This document shows, one piece after another, positions 19,731 through 29,372 of a stretch of DNA of 52,570 nucleotides. The position numbers were made by a program, and so were the translations under genes. Source of the DNA: Rhodospirillales bacterium. GTDB lineage: Bacteria; Pseudomonadota; Alphaproteobacteria; Rhodospirillales; CAMCUA01. The DNA lies in NCBI GenBank assembly GCA_947470575.1, contig CANITX010000003.1, positions 1 to 52,570 on the forward strand. Direction: 5' to 3'. The notes below the pieces were generated by a model. The model saw nothing but the letters and a program-made list of their open reading frames with translations, made no database searches and had not been told where the DNA came from. How positions within the stretch are numbered: the stretch's first letter is position 1; the number at the start of each line of letters is the position of its first letter.

Positions 19731-20171
19731 ATGACGGCAATCACAGCCTACGCTGGCCTGTTTGTCAGCGCCTTTCTTGCCGCGACGGTCATTCCCGGTT
19801 CCTCCGAGGCGGTGCTGGCCGCCCTGTTGGTCGGCGGCAATGGCAGTCCCTGGCTGCTATTGGTCGTGGCCACCGCCGGCAACGTGCTGGGCTCGGTCAC
19901 CAACTGGTACTGTGGCCGGTTCCTGGCCGGTTTTCGCGAGCGTAAATGGTTTCCCATATCGCCGCGCCGCTACGATCAGGCGATCCGCTGGTTCCGTCGC
20001 TATGGGCTGTGGTCCCTGCCGTTCGCCTGGTTACCCTTTGTCGGAGATCCGTTGACGGTGGCGGCCGGTGCGTTGCGGGTGCCGCTGGCACCGTTTGTGG
20101 GGCTGGTCGGTATCGGCAAGTTCGCCCGCTATTTGGTTGTCCTCGCCGCCACCTTGCACTGGATGGGATGA
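19731..20171 (+). CDS. YqaA/DedA-like small membrane protein
   Basis: 146 aa, hydrophobic: FVSAFLAATVIPGSSEAVLAALLVGG...GNVLGSVTNWYCGRF...FAWLPFVGDPLTVAAGALRVPL. Confidence 0.75.
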   Translation: MTAITAYAGLFVSAFLAATVIPGSSEAVLAALLVGGNGSPWLLLVVATAGNVLGSVTNWYCGRFLAGFRERKWFPISPRRYDQAIRWFRRYGLWSLPFAWLPFVGDPLTVAAGALRVPLAPFVGLVGIGKFARYLVVLAATLHWMG

Positions 20172-20282
20172 CCGGTGTCATCGCGGGGCTATGCTGCGGG
20201 CCGGCAATCTGGCTATCATCGCCTTCGAGGCAATCTGCAAAAATGATCAGAGGAAGGCGGCATCCATGCCTGATACCCGCTC

Positions 20283-21140
20283 ATGAGCGCCACACCCGAA
20301 GCCATCGTCAACGACCTCGACCGTAAAGCCGAACGTCTGACCACGCCCTGCGGCGACGGTCACATGGTCTGGCGGCGATGGGGCAAGGGCGCTCGCCATG
20401 TCGTCTTGCTGCATGGCGGCCACGGCGCCTGGAGCCATTGGATCCAAAACATTCCCGCGCTCGCCGAACGTTATACCGTGCTGGCCGCCGACGCGCCCGG
20501 CTGCGGCGAGTCGGCCAGCCCGCCGATGCCCTTCGATGGCGACAGTCTGGCCGACATCGTCGTCGCCGGACTGAACAAGATCGTTCCCGCCGACGCACCG
20601 CCCTACCATCTGGTCGGCTTCTCCTTCGGCGGCGTGCTCAGCGGCCCGGTGGCCTTTCGCCTGGGCAAGCGGCTGGCCTCGCAAACCTTGGTCGGCGCCG
20701 GCGGTCTCGGCCTGGTGCCGCGCCTGCCGCGCGAGAATTTCCGAAGCTGGCGGAAGCTGACCGACCCGGCCGAGATCATGGCCGCCCATCGCTTTAACCT
20801 GGGCGTCCTGATGATCAGCGATCCGGCCCGCATCGACGAACTGGCGGTGTACATTCAGAACCGCAACACCCGCAACAGCCGCCTGGACAGCCCCTCGGTG
20901 GGCCGCACCGGCATCCTGCGCCGTCTGTTGCCGCAGACCAAGGTGCCGCTGAACGGCATCTGGGGTGAATTCGACGTTGTAGTAAAGGGCCAGATGGACG
21001 CCTGCCGCGACATTTTGCTCGATGGCCATCCGGAGCTCGACTTCCGCTATATTCCCGGGGCGGGCCACTGGGTGCAATACGAGGCGGCGGATCGCTTCAA
21101 TGCCATGCTGCTCGACATGCTGGCCGCCCGGGAAGCCTGA
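20283..21140 (+). CDS. Alpha/beta hydrolase
   Basis: VVLLHGGHGAWSHWIQNIPALAERYTVLAADAPGCGES; GFSFGG nucleophile elbow; GAGHWVQYE. Confidence 0.85.
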   Translation: MSATPEAIVNDLDRKAERLTTPCGDGHMVWRRWGKGARHVVLLHGGHGAWSHWIQNIPALAERYTVLAADAPGCGESASPPMPFDGDSLADIVVAGLNKIVPADAPPYHLVGFSFGGVLSGPVAFRLGKRLASQTLVGAGGLGLVPRLPRENFRSWRKLTDPAEIMAAHRFNLGVLMISDPARIDELAVYIQNRNTRNSRLDSPSVGRTGILRRLLPQTKVPLNGIWGEFDVVVKGQMDACRDILLDGHPELDFRYIPGAGHWVQYEAADRFNAMLLDMLAAREA

Positions 21141-21279
21141 CGGCCATTTTTTTTCGCATGATCAAAAGTCATGCTCGGTATGATTTAGTTGTCCTTTTGT
21201 CGTGCTCTGCCGGGTGCCATCGTGACGGCAATAGGGACAGGCAGCACGCCGCCGCCACGCGCCAACAGGAGACGCCGAC

Positions 21280-22146
21280 ATGCAGACGAATTCCGCCAAG
21301 AAAGCCGTCGATTTCCATAAGCTGGTCGGCGATTTCCGCCTCAGCGATACGTCAGGTCACCGCGTTTCTCGGATGCTGCTGACCGGCAAGGAAGGCGCGC
21401 CCAACAACTACAAGATGGGCCTGGGCGGCGGTGGCGAGAGCGAGGATTGGACGACGCCGCGCCATCGCCACACCTTCGAGCAGTTCCGCTATCCGCTGTC
21501 CGGCGAATATGTCATCCGCAAGGACGAAGTGCTGCCCGCCGGCTGGGTCGCCTATTTCCCCGAGTCCGTCTACTACGGCCCGCAGATCAAACGCGGCGAT
21601 CTGCTGATGCTGTCGCTGCAGTTCGGCGGGCCGAGCGGCCTTGGTTATTGGAGCGCGGCCGAACGCAAGAAGGCCACCGAGCGCCTGTTGGCCAAGGGCG
21701 GCAAGTTCGACGACGGCGTCTATACCTGGACCGACGATAAAGGCCGGCGCCACAACCAGGATGCCTCCGAGGCAGTCGAGGCGGAAGCCCGTGGCCACGA
21801 TGTGGACTACCCGGAACCGCGCTACAAGGATCTGGTCATGATCAATCCGGCCGCCTTCTCCTGGATCAAGGACAAGGACGCACGGGGTGTGGCGCGCAAG
21901 AACCTGGGTTCGTTCACGGAACGCGACGCCCGCTTCGGCTTTGTCCAAATGGAGAAGGGCGCCACCCTGCAGTTCGGCACGGAACGTGCGCCGGAAGTGC
22001 TGTATCTCAAGGAAGGCGTCCTCGCCCACGATAACAGCACCTATGATGCCCAGTCCGCCTTCGGCACCGAGGCCGACGAAAAGCCGGTTTCGCTGACTGC
22101 CGTCGAGCCTTCCGAACTGGTCTATATGAAGCTGCCGACGTTCTGA
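21280..22146 (+). CDS. Cupin-domain protein (array copy A)
   Basis: LLTGKEGAPNNYKMGLGGGGESEDWTTPRHRHTFEQFRYPLSGEYVIRKDEVLPAGWVAYFPESVYYGPQ; ~288 aa; paralogous to 22196-23053 and 23659-24525. Confidence 0.75.
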   Translation: MQTNSAKKAVDFHKLVGDFRLSDTSGHRVSRMLLTGKEGAPNNYKMGLGGGGESEDWTTPRHRHTFEQFRYPLSGEYVIRKDEVLPAGWVAYFPESVYYGPQIKRGDLLMLSLQFGGPSGLGYWSAAERKKATERLLAKGGKFDDGVYTWTDDKGRRHNQDASEAVEAEARGHDVDYPEPRYKDLVMINPAAFSWIKDKDARGVARKNLGSFTERDARFGFVQMEKGATLQFGTERAPEVLYLKEGVLAHDNSTYDAQSAFGTEADEKPVSLTAVEPSELVYMKLPTF

Positions 22147-22195
22147 TCGGCGGCGCGGCAAAGGCCTAAGAAACACGTTCCAGGGAGAGACCGAC

Positions 22196-23053
22196 ATGCA
22201 GATCAGCAACAAAAGCGAAGCGCAGGATTACTTCAAGGTCGTTGGGGATTTCCGCTCCTCCGGCAAGCGCAACTCCAGCATGTTGCTGACCGGCAAGGAC
22301 GGTGCGCCCGACAATTACAAGCTGGGCTTGAGCGGCGGCGGCAATCCTGAAGACTGGACTTCGCCGCGCCACCGCCACACCTTCGAACAGTTCCGTCACC
22401 CCATCTCCGGTGACTATGCCATCAAGAAGGATGAGGTTTTACCCGCCGGCTGGGTCGCCTATTTTCCGGAATCGGCCTATTACGGCCCGCAGGTGAAAAG
22501 CGGCAATCTACAGATGATGTCGTTGCAGTTCGGCGGGCCCAGCGGCCTTGGCTATTGGAACATGTACAGGTGCAAGGAGGCCTTCGACCGGCTGGTCGCC
22601 AAGGGCGGCAAGTTCGAAAACGGCATCTACACCTGGCTCGACGATAACGGAAAGCGCCACAATCAGGACGCCTCCGAAGCGGTCGAGGAAGAGGCGCGCG
22701 GCCACCCGGTCGAATATCCGGAGGCCCGCTACAGCGACATTGTCATCATGAATCCGGCGGCCTTTAGCTGGATCAAGGACCGCGAACATACCGGCGTGGC
22801 GCGCAAGCATTTGGGCACTTTCACCGAACGCGACGCGCGCATCGGCTTCGTCCGTCTGGAAAAGGGTGCGACGCTGCCGTTCGGCACCGAGCCGTCGGCT
22901 GAAATCGTCTTCCTCAAGGAAGGCCGCATCAGCCATGACAACAGCACCTACGCCGCGCATACCGCCTTCGGCACGGAGGCCGACGAAAAGCCCGTCGGCC
23001 TGACCGCGGTCGAACCCTCCGAATTGGTTTATATGAAGCTGCCGACGTTCTGA
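22196..23053 (+). CDS. Cupin-domain protein (array copy B)
   Basis: LLTGKDGAPDNYKLGLSGGGNPEDWTSPRHRHTFEQFRHPISGDYAIKKDEVLPAGWVAYFPESAYYGPQ; ends VEPSELVYMKLPTF like copy A. Confidence 0.75.
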   Translation: MQISNKSEAQDYFKVVGDFRSSGKRNSSMLLTGKDGAPDNYKLGLSGGGNPEDWTSPRHRHTFEQFRHPISGDYAIKKDEVLPAGWVAYFPESAYYGPQVKSGNLQMMSLQFGGPSGLGYWNMYRCKEAFDRLVAKGGKFENGIYTWLDDNGKRHNQDASEAVEEEARGHPVEYPEARYSDIVIMNPAAFSWIKDREHTGVARKHLGTFTERDARIGFVRLEKGATLPFGTEPSAEIVFLKEGRISHDNSTYAAHTAFGTEADEKPVGLTAVEPSELVYMKLPTF

Positions 23054-23067
23054 AAGGAACCGCCGCC

Positions 23068-23595
23068 ATGGCTACCGTCGTCAATACCGCGCAACGTGCT
23101 CAAGAGCTTGCCGATCCGGCCGCGAAAGAGTCCCTGCACAAAGAAGCCGAGACCCGCGTGCAGCCGTTCTATTTCAAGCCGCCGGAAGAACGGCCGAAGG
23201 ACGCCAAGACTTACTACAACTTGGCTAAGTCCGACCTGGTCGGCGCCCAGATACAGATCGTGCCGCAAGGCGGGGCGAACAACCTGCATTACCACACCGG
23301 CGAGGACGGTTTCTGGATGGTGCTGCAAGGTCGGGCGCGGTTTTACGATTCCAACGGCCCGACCGGCGAATACGGACGATTGGAAGGCGTGCTGATGCCG
23401 CGCAACGCCCGCTATTGGTTCGAGGCGGTGGATTGCGGCGAGGAATTGCACCTTCTGCACATTTCCGGCCGTCAGCCGCGCGACAACCGGCGCGTCGACC
23501 TGGAGGCGAAGACCGCGCAGTTCGGGCGGTCCATGCACGTCGACCTGCTGCCCGATGGCGAGCAGAAGATCACCCGTCGGAATTCGGAGGGCTGA
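23068..23595 (+). CDS. Single-cupin protein within the array
   Basis: VGAQIQIVPQGGANNLHYHTGEDGFWMVLQGRARFYDSNGPTGEYGRLEGVLMPRNARYWFEA. Confidence 0.75.
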   Translation: MATVVNTAQRAQELADPAAKESLHKEAETRVQPFYFKPPEERPKDAKTYYNLAKSDLVGAQIQIVPQGGANNLHYHTGEDGFWMVLQGRARFYDSNGPTGEYGRLEGVLMPRNARYWFEAVDCGEELHLLHISGRQPRDNRRVDLEAKTAQFGRSMHVDLLPDGEQKITRRNSEG

Positions 23596-23658
23596 TCGGT
23601 TAAGGGCCGCTCCACATCCCATGCCGTTGAAAAGTTCTCGCGTGTAGGAGACATCGCC

Positions 23659-24525
23659 ATGCAAGCCGGTTCCGCCAGCGCATTGAAGGACGGCCCTGCC
23701 TACCACGATAAGGTTGGCAATCTACGCACGGGGACGCGCAATACCAGTACGCTATTGTTGGGGAAGGAAGGCGCGCCCAACAATTACAAGGCCAACTTCG
23801 GCGGCGGTGAGGACAGCGGCAGCGGCGATTGGATCGCGCCCCGCCATCGCCACACTTTCGAGCAGGTCCGTCATCCGTTGTCCGGCGACTACACCATCGG
23901 CACCGATCAGGTTCTGCCCGCCGGCTGGGTCGCTTATTTTCCCGAGTCCGTGTACTACGGCCCGCAGGTCAAAAGCGGCAATCTGGTGATGTTCTCCTTG
24001 CAGTTCGGCGGCACCAGCGGCCAGGGCTATTGGAGCATGCGCCAGCGTAAGGAGGCCTATCAGGCTTTGGCCGCCAAAGGCACCTTCCACGACGGGGTCT
24101 ATACCTGGATCGACGACAAGGGCGTTCGCCATAACCAGGATTCTGCCGAAGCTGTGTTCGAGCAGGCGCTCGGGCGCAAGACCGAATATCCACCGGCCCG
24201 CTACAAGGACCTGGTGATGATGAACCCGGCCGCGTTCAGTTGGCGCAAGGACAAGGACCAGCCCGGCGTTGCTCGCAAGCATTTGGGCATCTTCACCGAA
24301 CGCCTGATCAAGGTCGCCATGATTCAGGTCGACAAGGGCGCGATGCTGACCTTCGGCGCCGAGCCGGCGCCCGAGGTGCTATTCCTAAAGGAAGGCGTCA
24401 TGACCCACGACAACACCAGCTACGATAAGCATTCCGCGTTCAGCACCGAGACCGACGACGCCCCGGTATCCTTGCGCGCCGTCGAGCCTTGCGAGCTTCT
24501 GTACATCAAGACGCCGACGTTCTGA
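23659..24525 (+). CDS. Cupin-domain protein (array copy C)
   Basis: LLGKEGAPNNYKANFGGGEDSGSGDWIAPRHRHTFEQVRHPLSGDYTIGTDQVLPAGWVAYFPESVYYGPQ; ends VEPCELLYIKTPTF. Confidence 0.75.
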   Translation: MQAGSASALKDGPAYHDKVGNLRTGTRNTSTLLLGKEGAPNNYKANFGGGEDSGSGDWIAPRHRHTFEQVRHPLSGDYTIGTDQVLPAGWVAYFPESVYYGPQVKSGNLVMFSLQFGGTSGQGYWSMRQRKEAYQALAAKGTFHDGVYTWIDDKGVRHNQDSAEAVFEQALGRKTEYPPARYKDLVMMNPAAFSWRKDKDQPGVARKHLGIFTERLIKVAMIQVDKGAMLTFGAEPAPEVLFLKEGVMTHDNTSYDKHSAFSTETDDAPVSLRAVEPCELLYIKTPTF

Positions 24526-24570
24526 ACGGCGGATTCCCCCGCCGTTATCTGCCGGCGGCATCCGCCGCTG

Positions 24571-26319
24571 TTATCTGACGGTCAGGCCGAAGCGTTTCGC
24601 CATCAGATAGAAGGCGGTGGCGACCAGCGTCATCAGCGCCGTCCACAGCAGCCCCAAGGCTGCCACCATGATGACGCCGCCGCTTTCCCAGACGTCGAAC
24701 AGCACCACCGAAATCACCCGCGAATGCGGGCCGATCAGCAGGATTGGCAGCGACAGCGAGCCCACCGACAGCAAAAAGACGAACAGCCATCCGGTGGTCA
24801 AGGCCGGTGCCACCAGCGGGACGACGATGCGCACGAAGGTGGTGAATTGTCCGGCGCCCGAACTCCAGGATGCCTGCTCCAATTCCGTATGGATCTGGAT
24901 GATGCCGGCATAGGCATAGCGCATGCCATAGGGCATGTAGCGGATCCATGAGGCATAGACGATCGACAGCAGCGTGCCGTAGATGGGAAACGGCATCTGC
25001 AGGAAAAGTTCGAGCATGGCGACGCCGAGCACGATGGCCGGAAAAACCAGCGGTATGGTGATCAACTGGTCGATCAGCCAGGCTCCGCGGTAACGGCGCA
25101 CCACGAACCAGGCGCATAGAACGGTGAACAGCGAGGTCAACGTTGCTGTGCCGATGCCCAGCAGAAAAGTATTCCACAATGCGCCCATGAACGAGACGGT
25201 ACCCAGCACGGTCCGGTAGTTGTTGAGCGTCAGCAGCGACAGGCCGGCGATGCTGACGTGCTGGATGTAGGGCATCAACGACATCCAAATCAGGATGCCC
25301 AGCGGCAGTACAATGATGACGAAGAAGAACAGGAGCAGGAATCCGGCCGTCAGGTAACGCAGCTTGCCGAGATGGATCGGCCGCGGGCGATAGCCTTTGC
25401 CGGTGATCGTCTGATAGCGCTCGGCGCGCCGCGACAGCCGCCCGTAGAAATGCAGCAGGACCATGACGATGGCCAGCAACCCCATGGAAAAGGCCCCGGC
25501 CCGACCGTGGTTGGGCGGGATGGCGGTCTGATAGTCCGTGGCGATCTCGGTGGTCAGCACGAAGACGTTGCCGGGCATGCCGACCAGAGCCGGAATTTCA
25601 TAGGACTCGAAGGCCCGGATGACGATCAGCAGGGCCACCGCCAGAACCGCCGGCAAGGCCAGCTTCAGGGTGATGTCGCGGAAGGTGCGTGGGATGCTGG
25701 CGCCCGACATCATCGAGGCTTCCTCGAACGAGGCATCGGCCGAGCGGAACACCGACGACGTTAGCAGGAAGGCGAGCGGCGCCCAGTTGATCGCCTCGAT
25801 GACGATCATGCCGGAGAGGGAATAGACGCGAAACACCGGCTCCTTGCTGCCGGTCAGGTACATCAGGATCTCGTTGACCGGGCCGGAATTGCCGAAGATC
25901 AGGATCCAGGCGACGGTGTAAAGCACGCCGGGAATGCCCAGCGAGACGATTGAAAACAGAAACACGTACTGCCGCCCCGGCGTGTCGGTCCGCTCGACGA
26001 TCCAGGCTTGGCCGACGCCCAGCACGACGGCGAGCGCCGCCGAGGCAACGGCGTAGATGGCGGTATTGCGCACGGCGCGTCCGAACAACGGACTGTCGAA
26101 CAGCCCGGTCCAGTAATCGAAGGTGAAGTCGCCCCGTTCGCCGAGCAGCGTCGTCGTATAGAAGCTGGTCTGGATCAGATAGAGGATCGGCGGGACGACC
26201 ATTGCCAGCAGCACCGCCGCCAGTAGCAGGACGACTGGCGAGCATTTCAGGCGCGACCGGGCCGGAAGATGGGCAGGGGCGGGGGCCTCGTTTACGGACA
26301 TGGCCGTCACCAACGACAT
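24571..26319 (-). CDS. ABC transporter permease, two fused permease domains (Fe3+/polyamine type)
   Basis: 582 aa, many TM segments; two EAA-like loops: FEEASMMSGASIPRTFRDITLKLALPAV and LEQASWSSGAGQFTTFVRIVVPLVAPAL. Confidence 0.87.
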   Translation of the reverse strand: MSLVTAMSVNEAPAPAHLPARSRLKCSPVVLLLAAVLLAMVVPPILYLIQTSFYTTTLLGERGDFTFDYWTGLFDSPLFGRAVRNTAIYAVASAALAVVLGVGQAWIVERTDTPGRQYVFLFSIVSLGIPGVLYTVAWILIFGNSGPVNEILMYLTGSKEPVFRVYSLSGMIVIEAINWAPLAFLLTSSVFRSADASFEEASMMSGASIPRTFRDITLKLALPAVLAVALLIVIRAFESYEIPALVGMPGNVFVLTTEIATDYQTAIPPNHGRAGAFSMGLLAIVMVLLHFYGRLSRRAERYQTITGKGYRPRPIHLGKLRYLTAGFLLLFFFVIIVLPLGILIWMSLMPYIQHVSIAGLSLLTLNNYRTVLGTVSFMGALWNTFLLGIGTATLTSLFTVLCAWFVVRRYRGAWLIDQLITIPLVFPAIVLGVAMLELFLQMPFPIYGTLLSIVYASWIRYMPYGMRYAYAGIIQIHTELEQASWSSGAGQFTTFVRIVVPLVAPALTTGWLFVFLLSVGSLSLPILLIGPHSRVISVVLFDVWESGGVIMVAALGLLWTALMTLVATAFYLMAKRFGLTVR

Positions 26320-26373
26320 CCTTCTCGCAGCATGTGTCGCCTCGGATGTCGTTTGCCGCCGCCTGCAGCCGCC

Positions 26374-27498
26374 CTATTCGCCCCGGAAGTACGTCTTGAA
26401 CAACTCCACCGACTTGGGCGTCATCTGCGCCTCCTTCACCGCATCCACCACCAGTTCCTTCTGGTTGTTCATGGCCGGTACGGTCCAGCGCAGCTCGGGC
26501 AGCGGTTCGGCCTTGGGGTGCGACGGATTGTAGCCGGCTTCGACCAGAGCTTTCTGGCCGCCGTCCTTGTCCAGCATCCAGTCCATGAACAGCATGGCGG
26601 CATGGGGATGCGGTGCGCCCTTGAGCAGCGCGATGCCGCTGGTCTTGGTCAGTGCCGGTTCATAGTTGGCCCCGTCGATCGGCGCGCCGTCGGCCTTCAG
26701 CCGGCCGATGACGTGCATCGCCGAAGCGAAGGAGAAGGCATATTCGCCCAATACCGTCTGGTCGATGACCTCGTTGGTCGAGCCGAGCGAGGTGCGGATA
26801 TCCAGCTTAGCGAGCTTCTTCAGGAATTCGACGGTCTTGTCCTCGCCCCACATCAGGCGCCAGTGGGTGATCAGGCGCGGTCCGCCGGAAACCGCCGTGT
26901 TCGGCCAGATCAGCTTGCCTTTGAACTTAGGATCGATATTGACTAGGTCTTCCCACGATTTCGGCGCCTCCTCGGGCTTCACCAGATTGGTATTCCAGGC
27001 GATGCCGACCCAACCTGTTCGGAAGCCGACCCACTCGCCGGCCTTGTCGATATAGTCCTGGTTGTATTCCTCGAGTCGGGGCGACCAGAAGGGCTGCAAC
27101 AGGCCCGAACCGCTCAGGCTGTCGACGTTGCCGGCGGCCACCGCGTCGACGCGCACCGAGTTGGCGCGCTTTTCCGCCTGCATGCGCTGCATGCTCTGGG
27201 CTGCTGTCGAAAAAATGAACTCCGCCTTCAGGAAGGGATACTTCTTGGCGAAGGCTTCGGTGACCGGACGCGATCCGGTGTCCACGTTCAAGGTGGAATA
27301 CCAGATCAGCTCGCCTTCCTTCTTGGCGCCTTCCTCCAGCAGCTTCTGGCGGTCGGGCCCCTTGTAATTGAAGATTTCGTCCGGGGTCAGGGAATAAGAC
27401 GGCGCTGCGCCGAAAAGAATAAGGACGGCCGCGGTGAAACCTGTGCCAAGCAACACTCTGGCGGACATCATGTCGTATCTCCCAGCCTGTAAAGACAT
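26374..27498 (-). CDS. ABC transporter substrate-binding protein, Fe3+/FbpA-like
   Basis: Signal-like N-terminus; LLEEGAKKEGELIWYSTLNVDTGSRPVTEAFAKKYPFLKAEF; immediately upstream of the permease. Confidence 0.85.
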   Translation of the reverse strand: MSLQAGRYDMMSARVLLGTGFTAAVLILFGAAPSYSLTPDEIFNYKGPDRQKLLEEGAKKEGELIWYSTLNVDTGSRPVTEAFAKKYPFLKAEFIFSTAAQSMQRMQAEKRANSVRVDAVAAGNVDSLSGSGLLQPFWSPRLEEYNQDYIDKAGEWVGFRTGWVGIAWNTNLVKPEEAPKSWEDLVNIDPKFKGKLIWPNTAVSGGPRLITHWRLMWGEDKTVEFLKKLAKLDIRTSLGSTNEVIDQTVLGEYAFSFASAMHVIGRLKADGAPIDGANYEPALTKTSGIALLKGAPHPHAAMLFMDWMLDKDGGQKALVEAGYNPSHPKAEPLPELRWTVPAMNNQKELVVDAVKEAQMTPKSVELFKTYFRGE

Positions 27499-27705
27499 CC
27501 GCGTTATTTTTTTGTCTTTTTAAGCGGCCGTCGCGGTTTTTGAATATTATTCAGGGACTTGGCCGTCTCAACTTGGCGAGGATGTCATTTTGGGGGCAGC
27601 ACCAAAATAACAATTTCGGCATGGACCGCATGATTTTTTACTATGCATTGGTCGCCGACCGATCGGCCGGTCGTTCCGGCCTGCTGTACCGAGAACGGCT
27701 GTGCC

Positions 27706-28026
27706 TTACGGACGGTTGCCGTCTGGCAGCTCGATGGTCAGCATCAACGTGCTCAGGCTCTTGCCATGCATGTCCTGGGCTAGCGAGCGGGTGACGCCGC
27801 CGCCGAGCGCACGCTCGATGACGAAGTTGAGTGCCTTGAGCTTCGGCAGTTCGTAGCGGGTGACCGGCCCACGGGCGATATGGGCATAGGCCGCCATCAC
27901 CCGTTCTGCCGTCAGCTCGCGGCGCAAGACCTCCCAGGCCGCCGCATCATAGGCGACGACCATGATGCTCGACGTATCGCCCTTGTCGCCGGCCCGTGAA
28001 TGGCCAAGATCGTAAACGCGCACCAT
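27706..28026 (-). CDS. Small AtuA-associated protein (AtuA C-terminal-like domain as a separate gene)
   Basis: MVRVYDLGHSRAGDKGDTSSIMVVAYDAAAWEVLRRELTAERVMAAYAHIARGPVTRYELPKLKALNFVIERALGGGVTRSL; overlaps the AtuA stop. Confidence 0.8.
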   Translation of the reverse strand: MVRVYDLGHSRAGDKGDTSSIMVVAYDAAAWEVLRRELTAERVMAAYAHIARGPVTRYELPKLKALNFVIERALGGGVTRSLAQDMHGKSLSTLMLTIELPDGNRP

Positions 28027-29372
28027 CAGCCGCCTTCCTCGATGAAAACTTCGGGGCGCACCAGCTCGCGCGGCAGCAGCAACGACTGTACGGCGAGGAT
28101 TTCGCGCACCGACGGTTCCGATGCGCCGCCGCCGCCGGCCGGGCCGTTGACGTGCATCGCCCGCGTCTCGAAGCCGACCGCCTCGGCCGCCTTGCGGTTC
28201 TCCGTGCGGCACGCGATGCGCAACCGTACTTCGTAAGGTTCCGGCTGGTTGGGCCGTTCGCCGTGCAGGCTGGAGATGCCGATCAGGTCGACCCGGGTTT
28301 CGGAATAGCTGAAGCCGCGCAGGCGCAGGCGTTCCTGTACCACCTCGGCACAGAGCTTGGCGCGCCCGACGGCATTGATGCCGGCATAGCTCACCTGGCC
28401 TTCGCCGATGTAGCCGTCCGTATAGCCGACCGTGACCTTGTAGAACGGCGTACGCGGCCAGCCCCGCGCGCCGCTGACGCGCACCCGGTTTTTCCCGTCC
28501 GACGTCAACTCGACGTCGGTGATGTCGAGCACGCAGTCGGGCGTGATGTAAGACGCCGGGTCGTGCATCTCGTAGAGCAATTGCTCGGTGCAGGTGGCAG
28601 CGTCCACCCGCCCGCCGCTGTCGGGCAGTTTGGTGATGACGACGCCGCCATCCGCCGCCACCTCGCCGATGGGGAAACCGCATCGAGCCAGATCCTCGAC
28701 ATCCTTTTTTCCCGGATCCGCGAAGCAGCCGCCCGTCACCTGCGCCGCGCATTCCAGCAGATGACCCGCCGCCGTCCCCGCCGCCAGCCGCTGCCAGTCA
28801 TCGTAATCCCAGTTGAAATGGTAAAGCGCCGGGGCCAGGAACAGCGACGGATCGGCAACGCGGCCCGTGACCGTCACCGGCGCGCCCAACGCCAGTGCCT
28901 GGCGCACCACGTCGGCGCCAAGATAGGCGTTGGCCGAGACCATGCGCGGCAATAGGCTCTCCACCGGCTCGCCGTTCTCCAGGATTTTCAGGTCGGGCCG
29001 GCGGCGTACCAGCTCGCTGACGTCGTCGCCTTGGACGACGGCACAGGCGATGTCGCCCAGACCCAGGTCGCGGGCGATACGTCGGGTCATGCGCGCCGCT
29101 GCCGGCGGGTTGGCGGCGCCCATGTTGGTCAGGATCCGCGTGCCGTTTTTCAGGCAGTCCGGCAGCACCGCCTCGAAGCGCATCGGCAGGTAAGGGGTAT
29201 AGCCGAGCTCCGGGTTCTTCTGCCGCGTCTGGTTCTCGCGCGCCACGGTACGCTCAGCCAGACACTCGAAGACCAGCCAGTCGATGGCGCCGCTCGCCGC
29301 CAGTTCGACGGCCGGGGCCAGCCGGTCGTCGGCGAAACCGGCACCGGCGCCGATGCGCAGCGGCTTACGCAC
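28026..29372 (-). CDS. Acyclic terpene utilization AtuA-family protein (DUF1446)
   Basis: MRKPLRIGAGAGFADDRLAPAVELAASGAIDWLVFECLAERTVA...NMGAANPPAAARMTRRIARDLGL. Confidence 0.85.
   Translation of the reverse strand: MRKPLRIGAGAGFADDRLAPAVELAASGAIDWLVFECLAERTVARENQTRQKNPELGYTPYLPMRFEAVLPDCLKNGTRILTNMGAANPPAAARMTRRIARDLGLGDIACAVVQGDDVSELVRRRPDLKILENGEPVESLLPRMVSANAYLGADVVRQALALGAPVTVTGRVADPSLFLAPALYHFNWDYDDWQRLAAGTAAGHLLECAAQVTGGCFADPGKKDVEDLARCGFPIGEVAADGGVVITKLPDSGGRVDAATCTEQLLYEMHDPASYITPDCVLDITDVELTSDGKNRVRVSGARGWPRTPFYKVTVGYTDGYIGEGQVSYAGINAVGRAKLCAEVVQERLRLRGFSYSETRVDLIGISSLHGERPNQPEPYEVRLRIACRTENRKAAEAVGFETRAMHVNGPAGGGGASEPSVREILAVQSLLLPRELVRPEVFIEEGG

Noticed and set aside
21150-21175. 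Small inverted repeat GCATGA...TCATGC after an T-run downstream of the alpha/beta hydrolase
   Set aside because: Only 6-bp arms and the T-run precedes rather than follows it on the plus strand; too weak to call a terminator.
27540-27794. 84-aa plus-strand ORF in the gap upstream of the FbpA-like gene
   Set aside because: Overlaps the end of the small AtuA partner, no motif, weak start context; more likely promoter DNA.
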